NCBI GenBank assembly: GCA_031261785.1
Contig: JAISIZ010000054.1
Coordinates: 1 to 32,098, forward strand
DNA from: Mediterranea sp. (in: CFB group bacteria)
GTDB lineage: Bacteria; Bacteroidota; Bacteroidia; Bacteroidales; Bacteroidaceae
Direction: 5' to 3'
Length of the DNA stretch: 32,098 nucleotides
The notes under the pieces are model-generated. The model was not told where the DNA came from and ran no database searches. It saw nothing but the letters and a program-made list of their open reading frames with translations. Positions 24,216 to 31,856 of this stretch are shown here, piece after piece (position 1 is the first letter of the stretch; the number at the start of each line of letters is the position of its first letter). The position numbers and the translations under genes are program-made.

Positions 24216-24360
24216 GTAAAAGAATCCCTTTAAAAGCCTCTCCCCTCCCTCCCATCATACGGAATCCCCCATAAACACAGCGTTTTACGTTGTTTGCGCT
24301 GTCTCTCCATATACATCTTGATATACCAATAATCACGTCTAATATAGTATTAAGCCATCA

Positions 24361-25977
24361 ATGAACACATTGACGAAAGGCATCCATTGGATTGCCAGCT
24401 GTTGTTTGGTGCTCGCCATGCCAGGATGCGTGGCGAGCCAGGGAGAACCGAATCAAGTGACCGGAGACGACATTTACCGAAACCTGCCTTTCGATATGCC
24501 CGTCGTCCAACGCCCCGAATTTCCCGATTACGAAGTCAGCATCATCGACTACGGCGCCAAGGGCGACGGGATGACGCTCAACACCCGGGCCTTCGCCGAT
24601 GCCATCGGAGCCGTGCACCAGCGCGGCGGGGGTAAGGTCGTGGTGCCCGAGGGGATATGGCTCACCGGCCCCATCGAACTGCTGAGTAACGTCAACCTGC
24701 ATACCGAGCGCAACGCGCTCGTGCTATTCACCCCCGACTTCGAGGCTTACCCCATTATAAAGACATCCTTCGAGGGCCTGGACACCCGACGCTGCCAGTC
24801 GCCACTCTCCGCCCGCGAGGCCGAGAACGTGGCCATCACCGGCTACGGCACCTTCGACGGCAACGGCGACCATTGGCGCCCCGTGAAGAAAAGCAAGCTC
24901 ACCGCCTCGCAATGGAACAAGCTGGTGAAGTCGGGCGGCGTGCTCGACGAGAGGCAAGAGGTGTGGTATCCCACCGCCGGCGCGCTGAAGGGCGCCACCA
25001 TCACCAAGAGTTTCAACGTGCCCGAAGGCCTCGAGACCGACGCCCAGTGGGCCGAGATACGCCCGTGGCTGCGTCCCGTACTGCTCAGCTTCGTGAAATG
25101 CAAGAAGGTGCTGCTCGAGGGAGTGACCTTCAAGAACTCACCCAGCTGGTGCCTCCACCCGCTGATGTGTGAAGATCTCACGGTGAACCGCGTGATGGTG
25201 AGCAATCCCTGGTATTCGCAGAATGGCGACGCTCTCGACATTGAATCGTGCAAGAATGCCGTGGTGACGAACAGCGTGTTCGACGCCGGCGACGACGCCA
25301 TCTGTATCAAGTCGGGCAAGGACGAGGTAGGACGTCGGCGCGGCATCCCTTCGGAGAACATCATCGTGAGGGACAATACCGTGCTGCACGGACATGGTGG
25401 ATTCGTGGTAGGCAGCGAGATGTCGGGCGGCGTGAGAAACATCTACGTGGAAAACTGCACCTTCATGGGCACCGACGTGGGGCTGCGCTTCAAGAGCACC
25501 CGCGGACGGGGCGGCGTGGTGGAGAACATCTATATCGACAACATCAATATGATCAATATCCCCAACGAGCCATTGCTGTTCGACCTCTTTTACGGCGGCA
25601 AGGGAGCCGGCGAGGAATCCGAGGAAGAGTTGACGCGGCGCATGGAGACACCCGTACCGCCCGTGACGGAGGAGACACCCACCTTCCGCGACATCCACAT
25701 CTCCAACATCGTGTGCCGAGGCTCGGGACGGGCCATGTTTTTCAACGGATTGCCCGAGATGCCCATCAGCAACGTCACGGTGAAGAAGGTCGTGATGACC
25801 GAGGCCGGCGAAGGCATCACGCTCAGCCAAGTGGACGGCGTGACGCTGGAGGACATACACGTGCAGTCGGCACAAGGCACCGACACCGTGAACGTGCGCA
25901 ACGCCAGGAATCTCAGCATCGACGGGAAGAACTACACCGAGATCGGGACGAAAGAGGAACGGCTGGCGATAGACTGA
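24361..25977 (+). CDS. GH28 family polygalacturonase, lipoprotein
   Basis: 538 aa. The N-terminus is a signal peptide with lipobox MPGC (C23), so it is probably anchored to a membrane. Its parallel beta-helix with repeated IxVxN turns carries the GH28 active-site motifs: NGD (288-290) with D293, FDAGDDAI (D311, D312), GHGG (344-347) and RFK (376-378). SIIDYGAKGDG (60-70) is the classic start of the domain. It hydrolyses galacturonan (pectin) or related uronic-acid linkages, possibly in rhamnogalacturonan. No SusC/SusD or other pectin genes are nearby, so it is an isolated enzyme and not part of a visible utilisation locus. It ends just before a strong inverted repeat. Confidence 0.93.
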   Translation: MNTLTKGIHWIASCCLVLAMPGCVASQGEPNQVTGDDIYRNLPFDMPVVQRPEFPDYEVSIIDYGAKGDGMTLNTRAFADAIGAVHQRGGGKVVVPEGIWLTGPIELLSNVNLHTERNALVLFTPDFEAYPIIKTSFEGLDTRRCQSPLSAREAENVAITGYGTFDGNGDHWRPVKKSKLTASQWNKLVKSGGVLDERQEVWYPTAGALKGATITKSFNVPEGLETDAQWAEIRPWLRPVLLSFVKCKKVLLEGVTFKNSPSWCLHPLMCEDLTVNRVMVSNPWYSQNGDALDIESCKNAVVTNSVFDAGDDAICIKSGKDEVGRRRGIPSENIIVRDNTVLHGHGGFVVGSEMSGGVRNIYVENCTFMGTDVGLRFKSTRGRGGVVENIYIDNINMINIPNEPLLFDLFYGGKGAGEESEEELTRRMETPVPPVTEETPTFRDIHISNIVCRGSGRAMFFNGLPEMPISNVTVKKVVMTEAGEGITLSQVDGVTLEDIHVQSAQGTDTVNVRNARNLSIDGKNYTEIGTKEERLAID

Positions 25978-25997
25978 CCGGTGGCTATACACCTACG

Positions 25998-26073
25998 GAG
26001 GCTGTATCATAAACGAAAAACCTGTCGGAAAGAGCCGACCAAGGGGGCTTTATGATACAGCCTCTACTTTTTT
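25998..26073 (+). terminator. Strong inverted repeat with T run after the GH28 gene
   Basis: Perfect 16-bp arms GAGGCTGTATCATAAA (25998-26013) and TTTATGATACAGCCTC (26049-26064). An inner GTCGG..CCGAC stem sits in the loop, and TTTTTT follows (26068-26073). It works on paper as an intrinsic terminator. The arm sequence also resembles terminal inverted repeats of insertion elements, so a miniature element is an alternative. Confidence 0.7.
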
Positions 26074-26110
26074 ATGCGCGCGAGATAATGCCGAAACAAA
26101 TTATTTCCCG

Positions 26111-26118
26111 TATATTTG
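26111..26118 (+). promoter_or_regulatory. -7 box of the lipoprotein/barrel operon
   Basis: TATATTTG, a perfect TAnnTTTG match, 28 nt before the ATG at 26147. Confidence 0.6.
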
Positions 26119-26146
26119 CCGCATTCACTTTAAACACTATGCTTAT

Positions 26147-26749
26147 ATGAGACCTTTTAAATTCATCCCACTGATCGCTGTCGTCTTCATCACGGCGAGC
26201 GCTTTCGGCACCTGCTGCGAAGAGGAGCGCGAAGATCCGCGTGTCGAGGAACTCCCTTGCTCCCTTACCGGCCTGAAACTCTATCACTGGAACAACGCGG
26301 GCGAGAAACCCGGCCTCGTCACCAACCACCAGGCTCCCCGGGAGGCCTACATGCTCGAGATACGCCTCTTCACCCAGGAGTCGCCCGACACGCTACTCTT
26401 CCCACACAACTACGAAGAGCGCGACAAGCGGTACTACCTGCAAGACCCCATCGCCCAACTACGCGTCTTCGCGTCGAGGCTACCCGACAAGGGAAGTGTC
26501 GACAGCGAGACGAAGACCACGGAAGTGACCGACGACATGCGAAACTATCCCCTGCCCCTCGGATACAACCAACTGAAAGACAACACGCCCGAGGGCGTAC
26601 CCATCAAGACCGTGACCATCAACGTCAGCCAGATATACAAGGCGCTGCTAAAGCCGCTGCCCGCAGGCGACTATCGCTTCAGCGCACGGCTCACCACCCT
26701 GGGCGGACGGACGGAAGAACAACTGAGCGACACCATCACCCTATACTGA
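26147..26749 (+). CDS. Putative lipoprotein of unknown function
   Basis: 200 aa. The hydrophobic signal peptide (about 1-21) ends in FGTCC, with two adjacent cysteines (C23, C24); C23 is the likely lipidated residue. The following EEEREDPRVEE is strongly acidic, like the surface-export signals of Bacteroidetes lipoproteins. The rest is beta-rich with no motif I recognise; it may belong to a DUF5034-like group, but I cannot confirm this. It ends 6 nt before the next gene, which encodes a predicted outer membrane barrel, so the two probably form one operon and may work together at the cell surface. Confidence 0.7.
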   Translation: MRPFKFIPLIAVVFITASAFGTCCEEEREDPRVEELPCSLTGLKLYHWNNAGEKPGLVTNHQAPREAYMLEIRLFTQESPDTLLFPHNYEERDKRYYLQDPIAQLRVFASRLPDKGSVDSETKTTEVTDDMRNYPLPLGYNQLKDNTPEGVPIKTVTINVSQIYKALLKPLPAGDYRFSARLTTLGGRTEEQLSDTITLY

Positions 26750-26755
26750 CCGCTT

Positions 26756-27691
26756 ATGAAAAGAATGCTATGCGCTGCCCTGGCGACCCTTATCGCCACG
26801 GGGATGATCCATGCCCAGCAGCAAATGCCCGACTCCTTGCACACCACGGAGGAATACAGGAACTACCTCCTGCTCGAAGTCGCCTTCGGCATGGACGTGG
26901 ACCTCGCACACCGGAATCCCGCCAACAAGCTCGAAGCCATGAGCTACCGAAAGCCGCGGGCCTTCGCCGTCAACTTACGCGCCACCCATTTCCTGAGCCA
27001 CCACTGGGGATGGTTCGCCGACATAGAGATCGTACCTCTCAAGAATCTCCGGGGAAAAGCCATGAACGACTTCGTCGGCCGGCTGGAGCAAGCGTACTAC
27101 GTGAATACCGGCTACGAGAACATGTCCGATACCTATTCCCTCTTCGGCATGAGCTTCGGCGGAGCCTACCGGATGGCGTTCGGCCGCTGGACGGTTTATC
27201 CCAAGCTGGGCATCGGCCTCACAGTGGCCGACGAAGGGAAGACAAAAACCATGTTCGGACTCAAGGAGAAGGGCGGCCAAGGGATATATTCCCTCAACTA
27301 TACCTCTCCGCCCTGGGACAACTACTCCGACGCCTTCGCCATCTACACGATGTCGTGCGGCATCGGCGTGAATTACGAAGTATTCCGCGGCCTGCGCCTC
27401 ACCTTCGACGCCACCTACACGCAGCCGCTCGGCAGGCAACGGCTCAGGGGGATCCTCACCGACCTCTATACCGGGAAGACGACCGTGTACGACTATCAAG
27501 CCAGCACCATCGGCCGGCGCCTCTCCGTCAGCCTCGGCATCGGCGTCCCCATCTATTTCGGCAAGAAAGGGAAAACGCGGAGCTTCCATACGGACCACTC
27601 CCTCCCCATGCGCAAGCGGGTGAACGATCTGATGCGCCAAAAGAGCGAACGGTTCGGATGGAAACGTCGAAAACGGGAGGAAAAGCCATAG
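26756..27691 (+). CDS. Predicted outer membrane beta-barrel protein, unknown function
   Basis: 311 aa. Signal peptide MKRMLCAALATLIATGMIHAQ. The mature part alternates hydrophobic/aromatic strands with turns (LLLEVAFGMDVDL, FAVNLRATHFLS, WGWFADIEIVPL, LFGMSFGGAYRMAFG, WTVYPKLGIGLTVAD, YTMSCGIGVNYEVFRGLRLTF, RRLSVSLGIGVPIYFG), as in a small 8- to 10-stranded barrel. The last about 45 residues are polar and strongly basic (KRRKREEKP), unusual for a barrel that normally ends with an aromatic residue, so the tail is probably periplasmic. It is co-transcribed with the upstream lipoprotein gene (6-nt gap). Not recognised as a named family. Confidence 0.75.
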   Translation: MKRMLCAALATLIATGMIHAQQQMPDSLHTTEEYRNYLLLEVAFGMDVDLAHRNPANKLEAMSYRKPRAFAVNLRATHFLSHHWGWFADIEIVPLKNLRGKAMNDFVGRLEQAYYVNTGYENMSDTYSLFGMSFGGAYRMAFGRWTVYPKLGIGLTVADEGKTKTMFGLKEKGGQGIYSLNYTSPPWDNYSDAFAIYTMSCGIGVNYEVFRGLRLTFDATYTQPLGRQRLRGILTDLYTGKTTVYDYQASTIGRRLSVSLGIGVPIYFGKKGKTRSFHTDHSLPMRKRVNDLMRQKSERFGWKRRKREEKP

Positions 27692-27752
27692 CCCATCCCC
27701 CACGCCAGGCAAAAAGAGAGACCCACACGGCCTGTGAATGGAAACTTTAGCT

Positions 27753-27760
27753 TATCTTTG
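27753..27760 (+). promoter_or_regulatory. -7 box of the DUF4738-like gene
   Basis: TATCTTTG, a perfect TAnnTTTG match, 19 nt before the ATG at 27780. No -33 TTG. Confidence 0.65.
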
Positions 27761-27779
27761 CGAGGACAATAATAACCGT

Positions 27780-28313
27780 ATGAAACGATTCATTTATCTG
27801 TGCGTATGCCTGCCACTGATGGCGGCCATGACCGCCTGCGGCGGAAATAAAGGCAACGGCGCCACGCGAGAGACATCGGTGATGGCCACCATGGACAGCG
27901 CCGACGCCAGTGGTGTCAGCCGCCTGCAAGCCTCCCGGGTGGAGATATCCGTCACGTTCAAGGGAAAAGAGTACCACTCGTTGGTGTCGCGCGTGGCCGA
28001 CGAGAGCCTGCCGAAAGTGACCAGCGAGATGGGCGACACCTATCTGGACAACACCATCACGCTTCGCCTCACCACGGGCGGGAAGACGGTGGTGGAGCGC
28101 GTGTTTACCAAGAAAGACTTCGCCGCGGTGGTGAACGACGACACCTTCCTCTCCAAATCCATCCTCGAAGGATTGGTCTACGACAAGACCACGCCCGAAG
28201 GCATCGTCTATTCCGCCAGCGTATGCTACCCCGGTACGGATATGTACATCCCCCTCTCCATCACCATCACCGCCGACGGGCGGATGAAGATGGCGAAAGG
28301 CGGTGAAGAGTAA
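27780..28313 (+). CDS. DUF4738-like lipoprotein
   Basis: 177 aa from ATG 27780 (14 codons inside the longest frame; the -7 box at 27753 lies within that longer frame, so the downstream start is right). Lipobox MTAC (C20) followed by GGNKG. The pattern VEISVTFKGKEYHSLVSRVADESLPKV, then MGDTYLDNTITLRL, ERVFTKKDFA, SILEGLVYDKTT and SVCYPGTDMYIPLSITI is that of DUF4738 proteins of Bacteroidetes as I remember them. The function is unknown. It probably sits in the outer or inner membrane facing the periplasm. Confidence 0.75.
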   Translation: MKRFIYLCVCLPLMAAMTACGGNKGNGATRETSVMATMDSADASGVSRLQASRVEISVTFKGKEYHSLVSRVADESLPKVTSEMGDTYLDNTITLRLTTGGKTVVERVFTKKDFAAVVNDDTFLSKSILEGLVYDKTTPEGIVYSASVCYPGTDMYIPLSITITADGRMKMAKGGEE

Positions 28314-28330
28314 CCGCGGAGAGCGCCACG

Positions 28331-28428
28331 GCGGACACAAAGTCGCGCGGCGTTCTTCTGCGTAGTGACCGGTACGGCATAACTGTGCCAACCCATCGCG
28401 TAAGAACGCCGCGCGACTCCGTGTCCGC
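28331..28428. repeat. Long inverted repeat between convergent genes
   Basis: 27-nt arms (28331-28357 and 28402-28428) pair except for two bases: GCGGACAC on one end, GTCGCGCGGCGTTCTT on the other, around a 44-nt loop. It lies between the ends of the DUF4738-like (+) and PepSY-like (-) genes. A bidirectional terminator, a REP/BIME-type element or a miniature element are all possible; no T run follows either arm. Confidence 0.7.
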
Positions 28429-28442
28429 TCTGCTGTTAATCA

Positions 28443-28907
28443 CTAATCATCGTATTCCACGTAGCGCAGCGCCCCGTTGCTCCCGAAGGTGAGTTCCAGG
28501 CCGTTGGACAGGTGTACGTCGAACTTCCGGCGGTCGCGTTCGATCTCCACGATAGTGGTATTGGGGTGATTGCTCTTTACGTAGCTCACGATCTGCGGGA
28601 GGATGAAGGTCGTTGGTAGCGCCGCGCCATATCCGGCGTTCACCTCGTCCCATTCGCCATTGTTGTGGAACGACACTTTTATTCCGCTCTTGAAGTACAC
28701 GTCATAGTCGGGAAACGCGTAGTCGTCGTCGCGAATCACGTACGTGATCTCTTGCTGGGCGAAATGCTGGTTGATGAACGCTTGTGCCTTTTGCGGCAGC
28801 TGAGCCTTGGTTACGGGCTGTTCGTATTGCGCGCTGGCCGATATGGGCAACGCCAGGAGCCCAAGCAACAGGGCACCGAATGCTAAGGAGAATCTTTGGG
28901 GTTTCAT
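28443..28907 (-). CDS. PepSY-like (DUF2874) periplasmic protein
   Basis: 154 aa from ATG 28907 (MKPQRFSLAFG...); the longer frame upstream contains the promoter. Signal peptide up to about ISASAQ (26). Two repeats of the PepSY-like unit follow: QLPQKAQAFINQHFAQQEI with YDVYFKSGIKVSFHNNGEWDEV, and ILPQIVSYVKSNHPNTTIVEI with FDVHLSNGLELTFGSNGALRYV. Such proteins are common in Bacteroidetes and are thought to bind or inhibit periplasmic partners, but no function is established. It is preceded by a perfect -7 box (28942-28949). Confidence 0.85.
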   Translation of the reverse strand: MKPQRFSLAFGALLLGLLALPISASAQYEQPVTKAQLPQKAQAFINQHFAQQEITYVIRDDDYAFPDYDVYFKSGIKVSFHNNGEWDEVNAGYGAALPTTFILPQIVSYVKSNHPNTTIVEIERDRRKFDVHLSNGLELTFGSNGALRYVEYDD

Positions 28908-28941
28908 AATTCTTTTTTTTATTAAAGTTGTAAATACGAAG

Positions 28942-28949
28942 CAAAGATA
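28942..28949 (-). promoter_or_regulatory. -7 box of the PepSY-like gene
   Basis: Minus-strand TATCTTTG, 34 nt before the ATG. Confidence 0.65.
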
Positions 28950-29054
28950 GGAGCCGATTCTGAAAAGATTCGGGAAAGGGTGCCTATTTTTTCCGCCAAC
29001 GTCAATCTCCCGATTCATCCCCCCGGCCGTTGAACGACCTCACACACGATTTCA

Positions 29055-30263
29055 TCACATCTGGTGGTAGTCTTTCGCCAGCCCTCCCTCGCCGGTCTCC
29101 TTGTAAAGCGAAGGCAGGTCGTGCCCCGTCTGCTGCATCACCTCCACCACCTTGTCGAACGACACGCGGTGTATGCCGTCGGTGAAGGCGGAGTACAGGT
29201 TGGCGTCGAGGGCGCGGGCGGCGGCGTAGGCGTTGCGTTCTATGCAGGGAATCTGCACCAGCCCGCACACGGGATCGCACGTCATGCCGAGGTGATGCTC
29301 CAGACCCATCTCCGAGGCATACTCGATCTGGGCGGGGCTTCCACCAAACAGCTGGTTGGCGGCGGCCGAGGCCATGGCGCAAGCCACGCCCACCTCGCCC
29401 TGGCACCCCACCTCGGCGCCCGAGATGGAGGCGTTCTCCTTCACGATATTGCCTATCAGCCCGGCAGTGGCCAGGGCGCGCAAGATGCGTATGTCGCTGA
29501 ACTTGCGGCTCTCCTGCAGGTGGTAGAGCACGGCGGGCATCACGCCGCACGAGCCGCAGGTGGGGGCGGTCACGATCTTCCCCCCGGCGGCGTTCTCCTC
29601 GCTCACCGCCAAGGCGTAGGCGAACACCAGTCCCCGCGACTGCAACGACTGCTTGAAGCCCGTGGCACGTATATAATAGGTAGATGCCTTGCGCCGCAGG
29701 TTGAGCGGGCCGGGCAACACACCTTCCGCCTCGAGGCCACGGTGTATGGCCTCCTTCATCGTCCGCCATACCTCTTCGAGGTAGTCCCAGATGTCGGGCT
29801 CCTCGCACTGCCGCACGTATTCCCAGTAGCTCTTCCCGGTGCGTTCGCACCACAGCAGGATCTCGGTCATCTTGCCCATGTCGTACACCTCGGGGCTTTC
29901 GATGGTGGGCTTGTCGTTGTTCTCGGCCAGCGCCCCGCCGCCTATGCTGTACACCGTCCAGTTCTCGACGGTGTCGCCGTTGGCGGCGATGGCGGCGAAG
30001 GTCATGGCGTTGGGATGAAACGGCAGGAATACCTTGGGTTGCCACACGATCTCCACGGGGGCGATGGGAAGCAAGGTGTCGTTGATGGCCACGTCGGTCA
30101 TGTGTCCCTTGCCCGTGGCGGCGAGACTGCCATATAAAGTGACCTTGAAAGCGGCGGCATCCCTGTGCCGCTCGCGAAACATCTCGGCCGCCTTGCGGTG
30201 AGCCAGGGTGTGGCTGCTCGACGGGCCGGTACCTATCCGGTACAATTCTTTTAGCGATTTCAT
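29055..30263 (-). CDS. sdaA: L-serine ammonia-lyase, iron-sulfur dependent
   Basis: 402 aa, cytoplasmic. It converts L-serine to pyruvate and ammonia with a [4Fe-4S] cluster. The N-terminal beta (ASB-like) part starts [16 protein letters not shown] (6-21); the C-terminal alpha part has [30 protein letters not shown] and [12 protein letters not shown]. The likely cluster cysteines C287, C329 and C340 are spaced 42 and 11 residues, the same as reported for the Legionella enzyme. This is the fused single-chain type. It follows corA by 46 nt on the same strand and could be co-transcribed, without an obvious functional link. Confidence 0.95.
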   Translation of the reverse strand: MKSLKELYRIGTGPSSSHTLAHRKAAEMFRERHRDAAAFKVTLYGSLAATGKGHMTDVAINDTLLPIAPVEIVWQPKVFLPFHPNAMTFAAIAANGDTVENWTVYSIGGGALAENNDKPTIESPEVYDMGKMTEILLWCERTGKSYWEYVRQCEEPDIWDYLEEVWRTMKEAIHRGLEAEGVLPGPLNLRRKASTYYIRATGFKQSLQSRGLVFAYALAVSEENAAGGKIVTAPTCGSCGVMPAVLYHLQESRKFSDIRILRALATAGLIGNIVKENASISGAEVGCQGEVGVACAMASAAANQLFGGSPAQIEYASEMGLEHHLGMTCDPVCGLVQIPCIERNAYAAARALDANLYSAFTDGIHRVSFDKVVEVMQQTGHDLPSLYKETGEGGLAKDYHQM

Positions 30264-30309
30264 ATTTTCGTTGTCAGCGTGTTATGTGATGATTCATATT
30301 TGTTGTTTC

Positions 30310-31386
30310 CTAATACCATTTCTTCTTTTTGAAGAACAGGTAGACGGCCATGCCTATGGCGCCCATCAGCAGCCAGGCGAAGAGGTAGCCGTAGCGCCAG
30401 TCCAGCTCGGGCATCAGCTTGAAGTTCATGCCCCACACGCCTACCAGGAAGGTGAGCGGGATGAAGATGGTGGACACTACGGTGAGGCGCTTCATGATGT
30501 CGTTCATGCGCAGGTCGTTGTTGGAGATGTAGAGGTCGACGAGCGAGGAGAGCGTCTCCCGGCAGATGTCGATGGTCTGCAGCACGAATTGCAGGTGGTC
30601 GTTCACGTCGTTGAAGAAGGGGCGGTTGGCCTTGTGGATGAGCGCGCCGGGTGAGCGTTGCAGGTTGACGTACTGTTCCCTGAGCGGCAGCACGGCCTTC
30701 TTGATGAGCATGTACTGTCGGCGCAGCGTCTGTATCTCTACGCCTATCCCCTTTCCTCCGCTGATGCTGAGCAGCCGTTCCTCAAGGTCCTCGAGGGCGT
30801 CGGACACGTCGATGATCGACGAACGGTAGTTGGCCATCACGCTGTTGAGCAGCACGCTCAGCAGGTAGTCGGTGGGGCGTGTGCGTATCTTCAGCACGTC
30901 GTTCTCCAGGGCGACGTTGACGTCGTCGAAGAAGTTGGTCTCGTTCTCCACGAAGGTGAGCACGTAGTTGTTTCCAAGGATGACGCTGACCTGCTGTTGT
31001 CCCAGCTCCGCGGCCATCTCCGGCCCGTCGTCCCCGTCCTCCTCATCCTTCGGCGAGGCCAGTGGATGGAATATCTTTAGGATGAAGACGATGTACTCGT
31101 CGTGTTCCTCGGCCTTGGTGGGGTGGTACGCATTGAGGATGTCCTGCGCCACGAGGAAATCGATGTCGAAGTGCGCGCATACGTTGGCTATGGTTCCGGT
31201 GTCCCTCAGTCCGTGCACTTGCAGCCAGTTGATGGCGTTGGGAGCCAGTCCCTCCTTGATTTTCTCGAAGGTGTCGCCCGTGAGTTCCGTCATGCCCTCG
31301 GCGTTGTAGGAGCAGAGGTGCAGGTGGGTGGGCGTCGCGCTGCTGCCATTGTAGCACAGCTTCTCGCTTAGCAGGTTGTTACTCAT
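30310..31386 (-). CDS. corA: CorA family magnesium/cobalt transporter
   Basis: 358 aa. A cytoplasmic funnel domain (about 1-290, with the long helix LLNSVMANYRSSIIDVSDALEDLEERLL) is followed by two C-terminal transmembrane helices (about 300-318 and 332-352). The signature GMN lies at 319-321 (VWGMNFKLMPEL), at the end of the first helix. The C-terminus is basic (FFKKKKWY). It transports divalent cations across the inner membrane. An acidic insertion (SPKDEEDGDDGPE) lies in the soluble domain. It has a full promoter upstream. Complete, normal length. Confidence 0.93.
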   Translation of the reverse strand: MSNNLLSEKLCYNGSSATPTHLHLCSYNAEGMTELTGDTFEKIKEGLAPNAINWLQVHGLRDTGTIANVCAHFDIDFLVAQDILNAYHPTKAEEHDEYIVFILKIFHPLASPKDEEDGDDGPEMAAELGQQQVSVILGNNYVLTFVENETNFFDDVNVALENDVLKIRTRPTDYLLSVLLNSVMANYRSSIIDVSDALEDLEERLLSISGGKGIGVEIQTLRRQYMLIKKAVLPLREQYVNLQRSPGALIHKANRPFFNDVNDHLQFVLQTIDICRETLSSLVDLYISNNDLRMNDIMKRLTVVSTIFIPLTFLVGVWGMNFKLMPELDWRYGYLFAWLLMGAIGMAVYLFFKKKKWY

Positions 31387-31415
31387 GATGAAACATTATT
31401 CTCTTTTATCTGCCG

Positions 31416-31446
31416 CAAAGGTAATTATTGCCGCTTAGACTTGCAA
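31416..31446 (-). promoter_or_regulatory. corA promoter (-33 and -7 boxes)
   Basis: On the minus strand TTG (31446-31444), 20-nt spacer, TACCTTTG (31423-31416), the same layout as the mutS2 promoter. The leader is about 23 nt. Confidence 0.7.
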
Positions 31447-31542
31447 TCAAACGGAGGCGAAACTCTGCGGACGGGGGCGAAAACGCTGACGCAAGTACCT
31501 ACCCTGGAGGCGCGAAGGCTTTATGCAAATCCGCATGAGACG

Positions 31543-31764
31543 AAAAGCCCGGGCTTTTGTAATCACATTTCGGGAATGGAGAAAAAAGCTCGGGCTTTTG
31601 TAATCACATTTCGGGAGATGGAGAAAAAGCCCGGGCTTTTGTAATCACATTTCGGGAGATGGAGAAAAAAGCCCGGGCTTTTGTAATCACATTTCGGGAA
31701 TGGAGAAAAAAGCCCGGGCTTTTGTAATCACGTTTCGGGAATGGAGAAAAAAGCCCGGGCTTTT
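31543..31764. repeat. Tandem array of six 41-bp palindromic units
   Basis: Palindromic cores AAAAGCCCGGGCTTTT at 31543-31558, 31584-31599 (one base changed), 31625-31640, 31667-31682, 31708-31723 and 31749-31764. They are separated by near-identical spacers (GTAATCACATTTCGGGAATG or with one extra base) at a 41-42 bp period. Read on the minus strand, most cores end in five or six T's, so each looks like an intrinsic terminator facing corA. It is the same family as 1-78, inverted. Not a CRISPR: the spacers do not vary. The small frame at 31441-31644 is an artefact of the repeat. Confidence 0.92.
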
Positions 31765-31856
31765 GTAAGGGACACCGGTGAAAACCTGTGTTTGTCTTGT
31801 GCCATCTTTTATAAAGTCGTTCACTTGAGAGATACAGGAATCCGCGCCCTTTAGCA
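31765..31856. other. Spacer between the two repeat arrays
   Basis: Unique sequence of moderate GC with no gene, promoter or structure that I can support. Confidence 0.5.

Larger units (their letters stand above)
23955..24360. other. 406-nt divergent region between fabI and the GH28 gene
   Basis: AT-rich compared with its surroundings. It holds the fabI -7 box, the GH28 -7 box (24094-24101) and a GH28 leader of about 250 nt with a strong hairpin (24180-24215) and a pyrimidine-rich stretch after it. No ORF of note. Confidence 0.6.

Noticed and set aside
31543..31764. CRISPR array
   Set aside because: Regular 41-bp spacing is present, but the sequences between palindromes are nearly identical rather than unique, and no cas gene is in the window.
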